From: Pseudomonas sp.
GTDB taxonomy: Bacteria > Pseudomonadota > Gammaproteobacteria > Pseudomonadales > Pseudomonadaceae
Direction of reading: 5' to 3'
Assembly: GCF_017744435.1 (NCBI RefSeq)
Contig: NZ_JAGIBG010000013.1
Coordinates: 45,267-109,266 of the forward strand
DNA: 64,000 nt
Positions 39,272-47,379 of this stretch are shown here, piece by piece. Both the position numbers and the translations under genes were made by a program. The notes beneath the pieces are model-generated. The model made no database searches and had not been told where the DNA came from. It saw nothing but the letters and a program-made list of their open reading frames with translations. Numbering within the stretch: the first letter of the stretch is position 1; every line of letters starts with the position of its first letter.

Positions 39272-40573
39272 TTAGAAGATAGAGAAGTTATAGCTGACGA
39301 TGACCCGCGTCTCATCCATGTCCCGCGCCCACTTCTCGTAGTTGCTGCGGTAGGTGGAGTTACGCAGGCGCACGCTGACATCCTTGAAGGTGCCGCTCTG
39401 CACCTGGTACTTGAGCTCGGTGTCGCGTTCCCATTCCTTGCCTTCGGCATTGCTGCCCGGCACCTTGATGTGGTCGCCGTTGATGTAACGGGTGAAGAAG
39501 CTCAGGCCGGGCACGCCAAGGGCCTTGAAGTCGTAGTCGTAACGCAGCTGCCAGGAGCGCTCCTGGGCGGCGGCGAAGTCGTTGACCTGGGCGTAGTTGA
39601 CCAGGTACGGGTTGCTGCCATCGAGGTACGGCATGGCACTTTCGCCGTACATGCGCTGCCAGCCGGCACTGATCTTGTGCCCACCCAGGCTGTAGCCGAG
39701 CATGCCACTGAAGGCACGGTGGTCGATCTCACCGGCGCGGGCGTTGCCGATGTCATCACTCTTGATCAACCGCAGGTCTGCCGACAGGCTACCGACGGCG
39801 AGCGGCTGGCTGGCGACCAGCCCAAGGAAATGCTGGCGGTAGATGTTTTCCAGTTTGGCGACCTGATACTGGGCACTGAAACGGTCATTGAAACGGTAGT
39901 CCAGGCCGGCCAGGTCAAAGTGGTCGGCTTCGATATCGCAGGCATAGCGCTTGTTCTTGCAGTGCACGCGAATATCCTGGCGGTCGGTGGAATCACGCGC
40001 GGTGTACTGGTTCAGGCGGGCCAGGGTGAACTTCAGGTCGCGCACTTCTTCGGAGGTCAGCATCGCGCCGTGGAACATGGTAGGCAGCAGGCGACCATCG
40101 TTGTATTTCAACAGCGGTACGTCCGGCATCATCGAACCGTACTTCAGCACCGTGTTGGACACCTTGACCTTGGCCGCCAGGCCCATCTTCGCGTATTGGT
40201 CGGCGGAGTGCCGTGGGTCGTGGCCGGAAGATGGCAGCAAACCACTGTTACTGTCGGCCGGGCTGGAATCGAGCTTGATCCCTAACATGCCCAGTGCATC
40301 CACGCCAAAACCGACCGGCCCCTGGGTATAACCCGACTGCACATTCAGAATGAAGCCTTGCGCCCACTCTTCACGTTTTGACGCACCCTGGCTGGAACTG
40401 CTGTGGCCGTCACGAAAATCCCGGTTGAAATAGACATTGCGTGCTTCGACCTTGGCACTAGCGTCTTCAAGAAAACCGGCGGCCTGAGCCTGCGCACCGG
40501 CACACATGAGGAACAGGCCGGCAACACGGCGCCCGGGGGCGAGAGGAAGGGGGGAAAACATGCGAGGGAACAT
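39272..40573 (-). CDS. OprD-family outer-membrane porin
   Basis: 433 residues. A signal peptide (PLAPGRRVAGLFLMCAGAQA, cleavage after AQAQA) is followed by the OprD beginning FLEDASAKVEARNVYFNRDF and many beta strands. The terminal Phe (SYNFSIF) is the normal outer-membrane sorting signal. Conserved porin pieces include GMLGIKLDSSPA and the DHRAFSGMLGY strand. These 18-strand channels admit small carboxylates, amino acids or peptides; substrate is not predictable here. I chose the ATG at 40573 because it gives a standard signal peptide; 40561 is also possible. It is probably co-transcribed with cobF. Confidence 0.85.
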   Translation of the reverse strand: MFPRMFSPLPLAPGRRVAGLFLMCAGAQAQAAGFLEDASAKVEARNVYFNRDFRDGHSSSSQGASKREEWAQGFILNVQSGYTQGPVGFGVDALGMLGIKLDSSPADSNSGLLPSSGHDPRHSADQYAKMGLAAKVKVSNTVLKYGSMMPDVPLLKYNDGRLLPTMFHGAMLTSEEVRDLKFTLARLNQYTARDSTDRQDIRVHCKNKRYACDIEADHFDLAGLDYRFNDRFSAQYQVAKLENIYRQHFLGLVASQPLAVGSLSADLRLIKSDDIGNARAGEIDHRAFSGMLGYSLGGHKISAGWQRMYGESAMPYLDGSNPYLVNYAQVNDFAAAQERSWQLRYDYDFKALGVPGLSFFTRYINGDHIKVPGSNAEGKEWERDTELKYQVQSGTFKDVSVRLRNSTYRSNYEKWARDMDETRVIVSYNFSIF

Positions 40574-40920
40574 CCACAAGAAAGGCGAAAAAAACGAATC
40601 GTGACGCAGCTGCGCCACGCTAATGCGTCGCGGCCGAACATGCGTCGACCATCATCTGAAATCATCGCCCAACCGCTCTGCCACAGGCTATTGGACCATG
40701 GTCTAGATCCCTTCGAAGACGCATCGAAAATTCGCCTGAATTACCGCCCGGAAAACTTGGAAAGTTCCCGATTACTTATAAAAAGTTTGCGGTTTACCGA
40801 AGTCCTGCAAGTGTCTACACTCGATGTCAGCGAACAGTTTTGCCCACCCGCGTGGCTGGCGTTTAGTCCTTATCAATGTTCGTCACGCCCTGCCACGGAA
40901 GACGTACAGGAGTGATTACA
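40574..40920. promoter_or_regulatory. Divergent region between the porin and the MvaT-like gene
   Basis: A 347-base region with no gene. The part at 40735-40800 is AT-rich with a TTATAAAAAG run, the kind of DNA that MvaT/H-NS proteins bind, so autoregulation of the rightward gene is plausible. AGGAG at 40908-40912 serves the GTG start. Confidence 0.5.
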
Positions 40921-41280
40921 GTGTCCAGACTTGCAGAGTTTCGTGCTGCCGAAAAAGCGCTCCAGGAACAGATGGCGCAACTGGAGGCGCTGAAAAAGGA
41001 TGCCGGCCTCAAACGCGAAATCGAATTCGAGCAGAAACTAGTCGGCCTGATGAAAAGCTATGACAAAAGTCTGCGCGATATCATCGCTATCCTCGACCCG
41101 AAGGCGGTTACCCGTGGCGCTGCCAGTGCACCGAAACAGCAGCGCCGCCCGCGCGTGGTGAAAGTCTACGAAAACCCGCATACCGGCGAGCTGATCGAAA
41201 CCAAAGGCGGCAACCACCGCGGCCTCAAGGCGTGGAAAGAACAGTATGGGGCCGCTACTGTGGAGAGCTGGGTTCGCTGA
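40921..41280 (+). CDS. turB: MvaT/H-NS-like nucleoid protein (TurB-like)
   Basis: A 119-residue xenogeneic silencer of the MvaT family. Residues ~1-60 form the oligomerising coiled coil (SRLAEFRAAEKALQEQMAQL, then KREIEFEQKLVGLMKSY with SLRDIIAILDP). The C-terminal DNA-binding half has YENPHTGELIETKGGNHRGL and ends KAWKEQYGAATVESWV. It starts at a GTG with AGGAG eight bases upstream; the in-frame ATG at 40876 would add 15 unrelated residues. The location between oprD/cobF and gloA matches what I recall for P. putida turB, so the paralogue name is by synteny. Confidence 0.85.
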   Translation: MSRLAEFRAAEKALQEQMAQLEALKKDAGLKREIEFEQKLVGLMKSYDKSLRDIIAILDPKAVTRGAASAPKQQRRPRVVKVYENPHTGELIETKGGNHRGLKAWKEQYGAATVESWVR

Positions 41281-41392
41281 TGAAACGTCAACACCCACTT
41301 CACACTTTTTTCACAACCGCTGCAGCAGTATCGAGACAGCTAAAGGACTAGCGACCCCATCACGCGCCCGCACATGCGGGCCTCTAATTCCG

Positions 41393-41418
41393 GCGCCCTG
41401 CTCCCCCGAGCAGGGCGC
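41393..41418 (+). terminator. Rho-independent terminator after the MvaT-like gene
   Basis: GCGCCCTGCTC at 41393-41403 pairs with GAGCAGGGCGC at 41408-41418 around CCCC, followed by TTTCATTT. A second weaker GC-rich dyad (CGCCCGCACATGCGGGC) precedes it. Confidence 0.85.
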
Positions 41419-41507
41419 TTTCATTTGCGCAAACGCTTCACTGCCGTATCATGGCCCCCTGTCTGTTTCGCTGGCACCTGGTTGCCAGCCCCGTCTCTGG
41501 AGTACCC

Positions 41508-42035
41508 ATGAGCCTGCACGATCTGCAAACCCTGCCTGGCGTCACCGCGCAGCCAGACGCCGCCACTGCCCAGTTCGTCTTCAACCACACCATGCTGCGG
41601 GTCAAGGACATCGAGAAATCGCTGGACTTCTACACCCGCGTGCTGGGCTTCCGCCTGGTCGACAAGCGTGACTTCCCTGAAGCGGCCTTCAGCCTGTACT
41701 TCCTGGCCTTGGTCGACCCGGCGCAGATCCCTGCCGACGACACCGCGCGCCACCAGTGGATGAAGTCGATCCCGGGCGTACTGGAACTGACCCACAACCA
41801 CGGCACCGAGAACGACCCGGAGTTCGCCTACCACAACGGCAACACCGACCCGCGCGGCTTTGGCCACATCTGCATTTCGGTGCCAGACGTGCGCGAGGCC
41901 TGCGCCCGTTTCGAAGCCCTCGACGTCCCCTTCCAGAAGCGCCTGCAAGATGGCCGCATGAACCACCTGGCCTTCGTCAAGGACCCGGACGGTTACTGGG
42001 TGGAAGTGATCCAGCCGACCGAACTGAAGGGCTGA
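41508..42035 (+). CDS. gloA: Lactoylglutathione lyase (glyoxalase I)
   Basis: Converts the methylglyoxal-glutathione hemithioacetal to S-lactoylglutathione. 175 residues, the long eukaryote-like form. Metal ligands and conserved parts: FNHTMLRVKDIEKSLDFYTR (Gln/His-type first ligand region), LELTHNHGTENDPEF, GFGHICISVPDVREAC (His) and KDPDGYWVEVIQP (Glu). A start ATG at 41508 follows GGAG. It is a single cytosolic gene with a terminator before it and a hairpin after it. Confidence 0.92.
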   Translation: MSLHDLQTLPGVTAQPDAATAQFVFNHTMLRVKDIEKSLDFYTRVLGFRLVDKRDFPEAAFSLYFLALVDPAQIPADDTARHQWMKSIPGVLELTHNHGTENDPEFAYHNGNTDPRGFGHICISVPDVREACARFEALDVPFQKRLQDGRMNHLAFVKDPDGYWVEVIQPTELKG

Positions 42036-42057
42036 TCGCCGTCAGCTCGCGCTCGTC

Positions 42058-42077
42058 GGGCCGGGAACTCCCGGCCC
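42058..42077 (+). terminator. Hairpin after gloA
   Basis: GGGCCGGG at 42058-42065 pairs with CCCGGCCC at 42070-42077 around AACT, followed by CTTGCTG. Strong stem, weak T run. Confidence 0.65.
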
Positions 42078-42131
42078 CTTGCTGTGGTATATGAAGGTAA
42101 CTGCTTCACATGCCACAGCGAGGTAAGGACG

Positions 42132-42374
42132 ATGCAATCTCTTCACTGTGAATACCGCGACCACACCATCACCGCCAGTGTGATGCCCCACCCCGACTCC
42201 CCCCTGCCCTATGCCGCCGGTTGCCTGATCACCGATCCACAGGGGCACACCAGCAAGCGGCTGTCGATGCCGATGAAGTTCTTCTCGGACCTTGAGAATG
42301 CACAGCATGTGTCGCTGGCCCATGGCCGGGCATTGGTGGATGAACAGTTGGACAAGGGGCACAAAGCCTTCTGA
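42132..42374 (+). CDS. Conserved small protein of unknown function (80 aa)
   Basis: I do not recognise a function. The 80 residues begin MQSLHCEYRDHTITASVMPH, contain a CLITDPQGHTSKRLSMPMKF segment and end in a charged tail. There is no signal peptide or membrane helix. AAGGA at 42125-42129 supports the ATG, and codon use is typical of the host, so it is probably a real gene. It is convergent with the shikimate dehydrogenase-like gene, nine bases away. Confidence 0.65.
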   Translation: MQSLHCEYRDHTITASVMPHPDSPLPYAAGCLITDPQGHTSKRLSMPMKFFSDLENAQHVSLAHGRALVDEQLDKGHKAF

Positions 42375-42383
42375 CCGGTAAGG

Positions 42384-43217
42384 TCATTTTGCTGCAGGAG
42401 CGGCGTGCGCATAGGCTACCGCCGCTTCAACCTGCTCACGGGTTGGCCGCACCCCGGTGTACAGCACGAACTGCTCCAGGGCCTGCAGTGCGATCACTTC
42501 CAGCCCGGTAATCACCGGCTTGCCCAGCGCCTCGGCCCGCTGGATCAGCGGCGTGCGCGCCGGCATCGCCACCACGTCGAATACCCGTTCGGCCGCCGCA
42601 ATGGCATTCTCGCTGAACGCCAGCTCATCGGCCTCCGGCCCGCCAGCCATGCCGATAGGCGTCACGTTCACCAGCATCGGCGGGCACAGGTCGCCCAGTT
42701 CGGCCACCCAGCGATACCCGCAAACATCTGCCAGCTGCCGCCCGGCCTGCTCGTTGCGGGCGACGATGAGGCCTTCGCCGAACCCGGCATCGCGCAGGGC
42801 ACTGGCCACCGCCTTGGCCATGCCGCCACTGCCGCGCAGGGCAAACGCGGTGGCAGGGTCGACCTGGTGCTGCGCGAGCAGTTGCCGCACAGCCAGGTAA
42901 TCGGTGTTGTAGGCCTTCAGATGGCCAGCATCGTTGACCAGGGTATTGACCGACTCGATCACCGCCGCCGACGGGTCGATTTCATCGACCAGCGCCATGC
43001 AGGCTTCCTTGTACGGCATCGACACGCCACAACCGCGAATGCCCAGGGCACGGATGCCGGCGACTGCTGCCGGCAGGTCGTCGGTGGTCATGGCCTTGTA
43101 GTAGTAGTCCAGCCCGAGCTGCTGGTAGAGGTGATTATGAAAACGCACGCCGAAGGTGCCAGGCCGCCCGGCCAGGGAAATGCACAACACGGTGTCTCTG
43201 CTGGGAGTTGTCGCCAT
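42384..43217 (-). CDS. Shikimate dehydrogenase-family protein, atypical substrate site
   Basis: A 277-residue member of the AroE family. Catalytic Lys70 (GVSMPYKEACM) and Asp106 (YNTDYLAV) are kept, and the cofactor loop is LRGSGGMAKAVASAL. The usual N-terminal HSxSP motif, whose two serines bind the shikimate carboxylate, is missing: the sequence reads GRPGTFGVRFHNHL. P. putida has several AroE-like paralogues with different substrates; this one is probably not the main biosynthetic AroE. The ATG at 43217 has AAGGAG upstream; the open frame to 43334 is not needed. Confidence 0.82.
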   Translation of the reverse strand: MATTPSRDTVLCISLAGRPGTFGVRFHNHLYQQLGLDYYYKAMTTDDLPAAVAGIRALGIRGCGVSMPYKEACMALVDEIDPSAAVIESVNTLVNDAGHLKAYNTDYLAVRQLLAQHQVDPATAFALRGSGGMAKAVASALRDAGFGEGLIVARNEQAGRQLADVCGYRWVAELGDLCPPMLVNVTPIGMAGGPEADELAFSENAIAAAERVFDVVAMPARTPLIQRAEALGKPVITGLEVIALQALEQFVLYTGVRPTREQVEAAVAYAHAAPAAK

Positions 43218-43378
43218 AACCTGCTCCTTTTTCATAACTGAAACGTTTGTGCAGCGTACCAGACGCAACCACTGGTCGTCCCTTACACAACCTTTACCGT
43301 TTCCCTGTGCTCGGTTTACAGAGACCGGAGTCATAGTAATAAGGCCCCAAGCGTGGGGTTACCTTGCGAGGAAGTCTC

Positions 43379-43720
43379 ATGAACCGTCATCTCCCCGGAA
43401 TCGCCCTGCTGGTCGGTGCCCTGGCCATCAGCGGGCAAGCCTCAGCCCATGATGGCGGCGGCCATGGCTGGTATGGTCCCGGCCCACTGCTCGGCGCCGC
43501 CGTGGTCGGGGCCGTGGTCGGGGCGACGGTATATGGCGGCCGCGACCGCACGGTCTATGTCGAACGCCAACCCGCCTACTATGGGCCACCGCCGGTGTAC
43601 GTGCAGGCTCCGCCGCAGCCGGTGTACTACCAACCGTACTACGTGCCGGCACCGCCGCCACCGGTGTACCGCCCCTACTATGGCCCGCCACCGGTGTATT
43701 ACGGCCCGCCACGCTGGTGA
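43379..43720 (+). CDS. Small secreted Pro/Tyr-rich protein
   Basis: 113 residues. A signal peptide (LPGIALLVGALAISGQASA) is followed by a His/Gly stretch, one hydrophobic Gly/Ala/Val helix (LLGAAVVGAVVGATVYGG) and ~60 residues of Pro-Tyr repeats (YYGPPPVYVQAPPQPVYYQP and variants), ending PPRW. Proteins like this are common in Pseudomonas envelopes, sometimes annotated as glycine-zipper or PXPV-repeat proteins; function is unknown. GAGGAAG precedes the ATG at 43379. Confidence 0.75.
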   Translation: MNRHLPGIALLVGALAISGQASAHDGGGHGWYGPGPLLGAAVVGAVVGATVYGGRDRTVYVERQPAYYGPPPVYVQAPPQPVYYQPYYVPAPPPPVYRPYYGPPPVYYGPPRW

Positions 43721-43814
43721 CCGTTGATAAAACTGATGAGCACTATTGAGCGTGTTGATTTCAAACGTTGTCGGCTGCTGCGTAAGGTAGGGCCATGTTT
43801 CACAGGAGGTCCCC

Positions 43815-43997
43815 ATGGCCACTATTCAGATCATGTCAGTCGTCGGCACTGCCGTCCCCGCCACCCTGCGCGAGCAAGGCCTGCTGGCCTGCTGGTACCT
43901 GGTGAGCAATGGCGAGGCCCTCAGCGGCCCGCTGGTTACCCGCGCCTCGGCCCAGGCCCTGGCTGAACAGTTGCAGGCCAATTGCCTGATCGCTTGA
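43815..43997 (+). CDS. Small conserved protein of unknown function (60 aa)
   Basis: I do not recognise a function. A perfect AGGAGG lies six bases before the ATG, which makes this short frame convincing. The protein MATIQIMSVVGTAVPATLRE... has a YLVSNGEALSGPLVTRASAQ segment and no membrane helix, and ends with a Cys four residues from the end. A strong terminator follows at 44034. Confidence 0.68.
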   Translation: MATIQIMSVVGTAVPATLREQGLLACWYLVSNGEALSGPLVTRASAQALAEQLQANCLIA

Positions 43998-44033
43998 CCG
44001 AATTTGTTGTGCGTTGCTCCCTACGCCTCTTCT

Positions 44034-44060
44034 GACCCGCCCGTTGGCGGGTCTTTTTTT
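44034..44060 (+). terminator. Rho-independent terminator
   Basis: GACCCGCC at 44034-44041, loop CGTT, GGCGGGTC at 44046-44053, then seven Ts. This is the clearest terminator in the window and closes the 60-residue gene. Confidence 0.93.
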
Positions 44061-44227
44061 GCCTGGGCGAACCGACGAACGGAGCCAGAAAAACCGATAC
44101 AGCATGAAGCTTTTTTCATTTCGTGGGGGCGGCTCAACGAGCAATCGACAGCACTTCGGCCATACTCCACAATGCATCGGTTTTTTGGGGGAAAACCCTT
44201 GCACAGCCAACGACATACCAACCTTTA

Positions 44228-45166
44228 GTGAGCCTCAACGTGAAAACATCCCTGTCCATCCTCAGCCTGCTGCTGTTGCTCACAGGTACTGCGACCCTTC
44301 CGTCGACCGCTGCTGCACAACCCCCGACCCAGGTCCAACGCGACCCGTCCAAGCTGCACCTGGCGTCTGGCAGCGCCCTGCTGATCGACCTGAACACCAA
44401 CCAGGAACTGTATTCGAACCACGCCGACCGTGTGGTGCCCATTGCCTCGGTGACCAAACTGATGACGGCGATGGTGGTGCTGGATGCCAAGCTGCCCATG
44501 GATGAGATGCTCACCATGACCATCGCCAACAACCCGGACATGAAAGGCGTGTATTCGCGTGTGCGCCTGGGGAGCGAGCTTAACCGCCGGGAAACCCTGC
44601 TGATCACCCTGATGTCATCGGAGAACCGCGCCGCCACCACCCTGGCCAACCATTATCCGGGCGGCTACCCGGCCTTCATCAAGGCGATGAACGCCAAGGC
44701 CCGCAGCCTGGGCATGGCGCACACCCGCTATGTTGAGCCGACCGGCCTGTCGACGCAGAACGTCTCCACCGCCCATGACCTCGCCAAGTTGCTGATGGCA
44801 TCGCGCAAGTACCCGATGCTGAGCGAGCTGTCGACCACCCGCGAAAAGACCGTGGCCTTCCGCAAGCCAAACTACAGCCTGGGCTTCCGTAACACCGACC
44901 ACCTGGTGAACAAGAGCAACTGGGACATCACGCTGACCAAAACCGGTTTCACCAACGATGCCGGCCACTGCCTGGTGCTGTTGACCAAGATGGACAACCG
45001 CCCAGTGGCCATGGTGATTCTCGACGCGTTCGGCAAGTACACCCACTTCGCCGACGCCACCCGCATGCGTCAATGGCTGGAGACCGGCGCGACCAAGCCG
45101 GCGCCGGCCGTGGCCATGCAGTACAAGTCGGACAAACACAGCAAGGGGCGCCTGGCGTCGGAGTAA
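44228..45166 (+). CDS. pbpG: D-alanyl-D-alanine endopeptidase (PBP7 type)
   Basis: Cleaves D-Ala-meso-DAP cross-links in periplasmic peptidoglycan. About 312 residues from a GTG. A signal peptide ([20 protein letters not shown]) precedes the serine peptidase S11 domain: active-site Ser in the SVTK tetrad ([14 protein letters not shown]), SEN ([10 protein letters not shown]) and KTG ([13 protein letters not shown]). The short length without a C-terminal PBP5-like domain fits PbpG. Start choice is uncertain: GTG at 44228 or 44240; the frame is open back to 44123. Confidence 0.87.
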   Translation: MSLNVKTSLSILSLLLLLTGTATLPSTAAAQPPTQVQRDPSKLHLASGSALLIDLNTNQELYSNHADRVVPIASVTKLMTAMVVLDAKLPMDEMLTMTIANNPDMKGVYSRVRLGSELNRRETLLITLMSSENRAATTLANHYPGGYPAFIKAMNAKARSLGMAHTRYVEPTGLSTQNVSTAHDLAKLLMASRKYPMLSELSTTREKTVAFRKPNYSLGFRNTDHLVNKSNWDITLTKTGFTNDAGHCLVLLTKMDNRPVAMVILDAFGKYTHFADATRMRQWLETGATKPAPAVAMQYKSDKHSKGRLASE

Positions 45167-45184
45167 CCTGAGGCCAGTAGATCA

Positions 45185-45216
45185 CCTGTGGGAGCGGGCT
45201 TTCCCGCACCCACAGG
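45185..45216. repeat. Single REP-like hairpin
   Basis: CCTGTGGGAGCGGGC and its near mirror image GCCCGC...CCCACAGG with a TTT loop. It lies between pbpG and the convergent FlxA-like gene and may terminate both. Confidence 0.75.
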
Positions 45217-45231
45217 TCGGCGCAGTCGGGT

Positions 45232-45675
45232 TCAGGCCTGGGTGTCGACCACGCTGCCGGCACTGCTGCCACCAGCTTCTTGCAGCGCTTTGAGCAGCTG
45301 CGCGTTCGCCGTCATGATCTGGCCACTGAGGGTGGCGATGCTGGCCTGCTTGGCAGTGATTGCTATCATCTTGGCGGGGTCATCGCCCTTCTGCGCCATC
45401 AGGCTGGCCAGTTGCTTCTGCTCCTCCGCCATCTGCTGCTGCAGCTTCCTGATCATCTCGCGCAGCTGCTTGATGTGCGCCGGCTCACTGCTTTCACTTT
45501 CGCTGCTGCCCTGCGCCCCGCCCGTCGCCTGGGCCTGCTTGTCACCGCGAACCTTCGAGGTGTCGACCTGCAGTGTCGAAACGACAGCTGCGGTCTTTTC
45601 GCTGTCGTTGGCCTGAAGGGTGCTGGCCGCCTGGGCCGAAGCGTTGCTGATGCTGACTGCTGCGATACCTACCAT
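45232..45675 (-). CDS. FlxA-like coiled-coil protein
   Basis: A 147-residue protein with a Ser/Ala/Thr-rich N-terminal half and a coiled coil at ~65-110 (IKQLREMIRKLQQQMAEEQK, then QLASLMAQKGDD). The length and layout match FlxA-like proteins; E. coli FlxA is under flagellar sigma control, but the function is unknown. There is no signal peptide. GGGAG precedes the ATG at 45675. It is divergent from pvdA. Confidence 0.68.
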   Translation of the reverse strand: MVGIAAVSISNASAQAASTLQANDSEKTAAVVSTLQVDTSKVRGDKQAQATGGAQGSSESESSEPAHIKQLREMIRKLQQQMAEEQKQLASLMAQKGDDPAKMIAITAKQASIATLSGQIMTANAQLLKALQEAGGSSAGSVVDTQA

Positions 45676-45775
45676 GTCTTTCTCCCTGCGTTGCAATGGG
45701 TCCTTGAGTTGACCTGCATATCGGCCGACAGTGGCAGACCTTTAGCCCCACTGGGCAGCCCCCCCTGCCACGCAG

Positions 45776-45799
45776 TAAATTCCCCTGTCCCTGGCTCGT
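45776..45799 (+). promoter_or_regulatory. PvdS-type (iron starvation) promoter box of pvdA
   Basis: TAAAT at 45776-45780, exactly 16 bases, then CGT at 45797-45799. This matches the TAAAT-N16-CGT element read by the sigma factor PvdS at pyoverdine genes. It ends 74 bases before the pvdA ATG. Confidence 0.82.
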
Positions 45800-45873
45800 T
45801 CCACCCAATGTACAAGCGCAGGCGCCGGAGCCCCGGCATGCGCCCACATTCGACCCATTATGGAATCGCAGCC

Positions 45874-47208
45874 ATGAGCCAGTCTGCACACCCGGAAACT
45901 ATCAAGGACCTGATCGGCGTGGGCTTCGGCCCGTCCAACCTGGCCCTGGCCATCGCCCTGGAAGAACTCGCCCAGAGCCAGGGCCACGCCCTCGATGCAC
46001 TGTTCATCGACAAGCAGAAGGAATACCGCTGGCACGGCGAAACCCTGGCCACCCAGAGCGAACTGCAGATCTCGTTCCTCAAGGACCTGGTCTCGCTGCG
46101 CAACCCGACCAGCCCGTACAGCTTCGTCAACTACCTGCACCAGAAGCAGCGCCTGGCCGACTTCATCAACCTCGGCACCTTCTACCCTTGCCGCCTGGAG
46201 TACAACGACTACCTGCGCTGGGCCGCCGAGCATTTCGCCACCCAGGCGGTGTACGGCGAAGAAGTGCTGCGCATCGAGCCTGAAGTGAAGGCCGGCCGCG
46301 TCGAGCACCTGCGCCTGGTCTCGCGCGATGGGCAGGGCCGGGAATTCAGCCGGCGAACGCGCTCAGTGGTGGTCGGCAGCGGCGGTACCCCGAAGATTCC
46401 GGAAAAATTCGGTGCGTTCAAGGATGATCCACGGGTCTTCCACCATTCCCAGTACCTGAGCAGCCTGAACAAACTGCCGTGCACGGCCGGCAAGCCGATG
46501 CGCATTGCCGTGATCGGCTCGGGCCAGAGCGCCGCCGAGGCCTTCATCGACCTCAACGACAGCTACCCGTCGGTCAAGGTCGACATGGTGCTGCGCGGTT
46601 CCGCCCTCAAGCCGGCCGATGACAGCCCGTTCGTCAACGAGATCTTCTCCCCTGACTACACCGACCTGGTCTATAACGAACCGGCCGACCAACGCGCCAA
46701 GTTGCTCGGTGAGTACCACAACACCAACTACTCGGTGGTCGACCTCGACCTGATCGAGCGCATCTACGGCATCCTCTACCGGCAGAAGGTCGCCCACCAG
46801 TTCCGCCACAACGTGCTGTGCCGCCGCCAGGTGGAAGCGGTGGTGGCCACCCGCGACGGCATCGAACTGACCCTGCGCGACCTGGCCACCGGCCAGCAGC
46901 AGACCCACCGCTACGACGCGGTGATCCTCGCCACTGGCTACGAACGCCGCTCGCACCGCGACCTGCTGGCACCGCTGGCCAACTACGTGGAAGACTTCAG
47001 CGTCGACCGCAACTACCGGGTACTGGCAAGCCCCGACCTGCAGGCTTCGGTCTACCTGCAAGGCTTCTGCGAGAACAGCCACGGCCTCAGCGACACCTTG
47101 TTGTCGGTACTGCCCTCCCGTGCCGCAGAGATCGGCCAGGCGCTGTACCACGACCTGGCTCGCCAGCAGGGCATGACACACCCCGCCGTGGCCCTGACCA
47201 GCGCCTGA
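45874..47208 (+). CDS. pvdA: L-ornithine N5-monooxygenase
   Basis: First step of hydroxamate formation for pyoverdine: hydroxylates the side-chain nitrogen of L-ornithine using FAD, NADPH and O2. 444 residues, the normal length. The FAD motif is GVGFGPSNLALAIALEEL, the substrate region SELQISFLKDLVSLRNPTS, the NADPH motif IAVIGSGQSAAEAF, and ATGYERRSHRD is the conserved C-terminal region. The long open frame from 45280 is fortuitous; the ATG at 45874 fits the family. A PvdS box lies upstream and a strong terminator downstream, so it is monocistronic. Confidence 0.95.
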   Translation: MSQSAHPETIKDLIGVGFGPSNLALAIALEELAQSQGHALDALFIDKQKEYRWHGETLATQSELQISFLKDLVSLRNPTSPYSFVNYLHQKQRLADFINLGTFYPCRLEYNDYLRWAAEHFATQAVYGEEVLRIEPEVKAGRVEHLRLVSRDGQGREFSRRTRSVVVGSGGTPKIPEKFGAFKDDPRVFHHSQYLSSLNKLPCTAGKPMRIAVIGSGQSAAEAFIDLNDSYPSVKVDMVLRGSALKPADDSPFVNEIFSPDYTDLVYNEPADQRAKLLGEYHNTNYSVVDLDLIERIYGILYRQKVAHQFRHNVLCRRQVEAVVATRDGIELTLRDLATGQQQTHRYDAVILATGYERRSHRDLLAPLANYVEDFSVDRNYRVLASPDLQASVYLQGFCENSHGLSDTLLSVLPSRAAEIGQALYHDLARQQGMTHPAVALTSA

Positions 47209-47225
47209 TTCACGCTGCACACCCA

Positions 47226-47254
47226 CCGACAGGGCGCCATGAGCGCCCTGTCGG
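47226..47254 (+). terminator. Terminator after pvdA
   Basis: CCGACAGGGCGC at 47226-47237 pairs perfectly with GCGCCCTGTCGG at 47243-47254 around CATGA, followed by CATTTATG. Confidence 0.85.
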
Positions 47255-47298
47255 CATTTATGCCCTCTGAAACATTTGCTTGCACTTAATCCAGCAGG

Positions 47299-47318
47299 AT
47301 TTTCATTCTCATTCGTCC
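47299..47318 (-). promoter_or_regulatory. Fur-like box upstream of fpvG
   Basis: On the minus strand the bases read GACGAATGAGAATGAAAATC, which contain AATGAGAAT and ATC in register with the Fur consensus GATAATGATAATCATTATC. It lies 62 bases before the fpvG ATG. Iron repression of the operon through Fur is expected. Confidence 0.6.
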
Positions 47319-47379
47319 TTTCTAGAGCAGCCCCCTTTGGTTGGGCCTGTGCTCGCCCACCTTTTCAGAAGACGGACCG

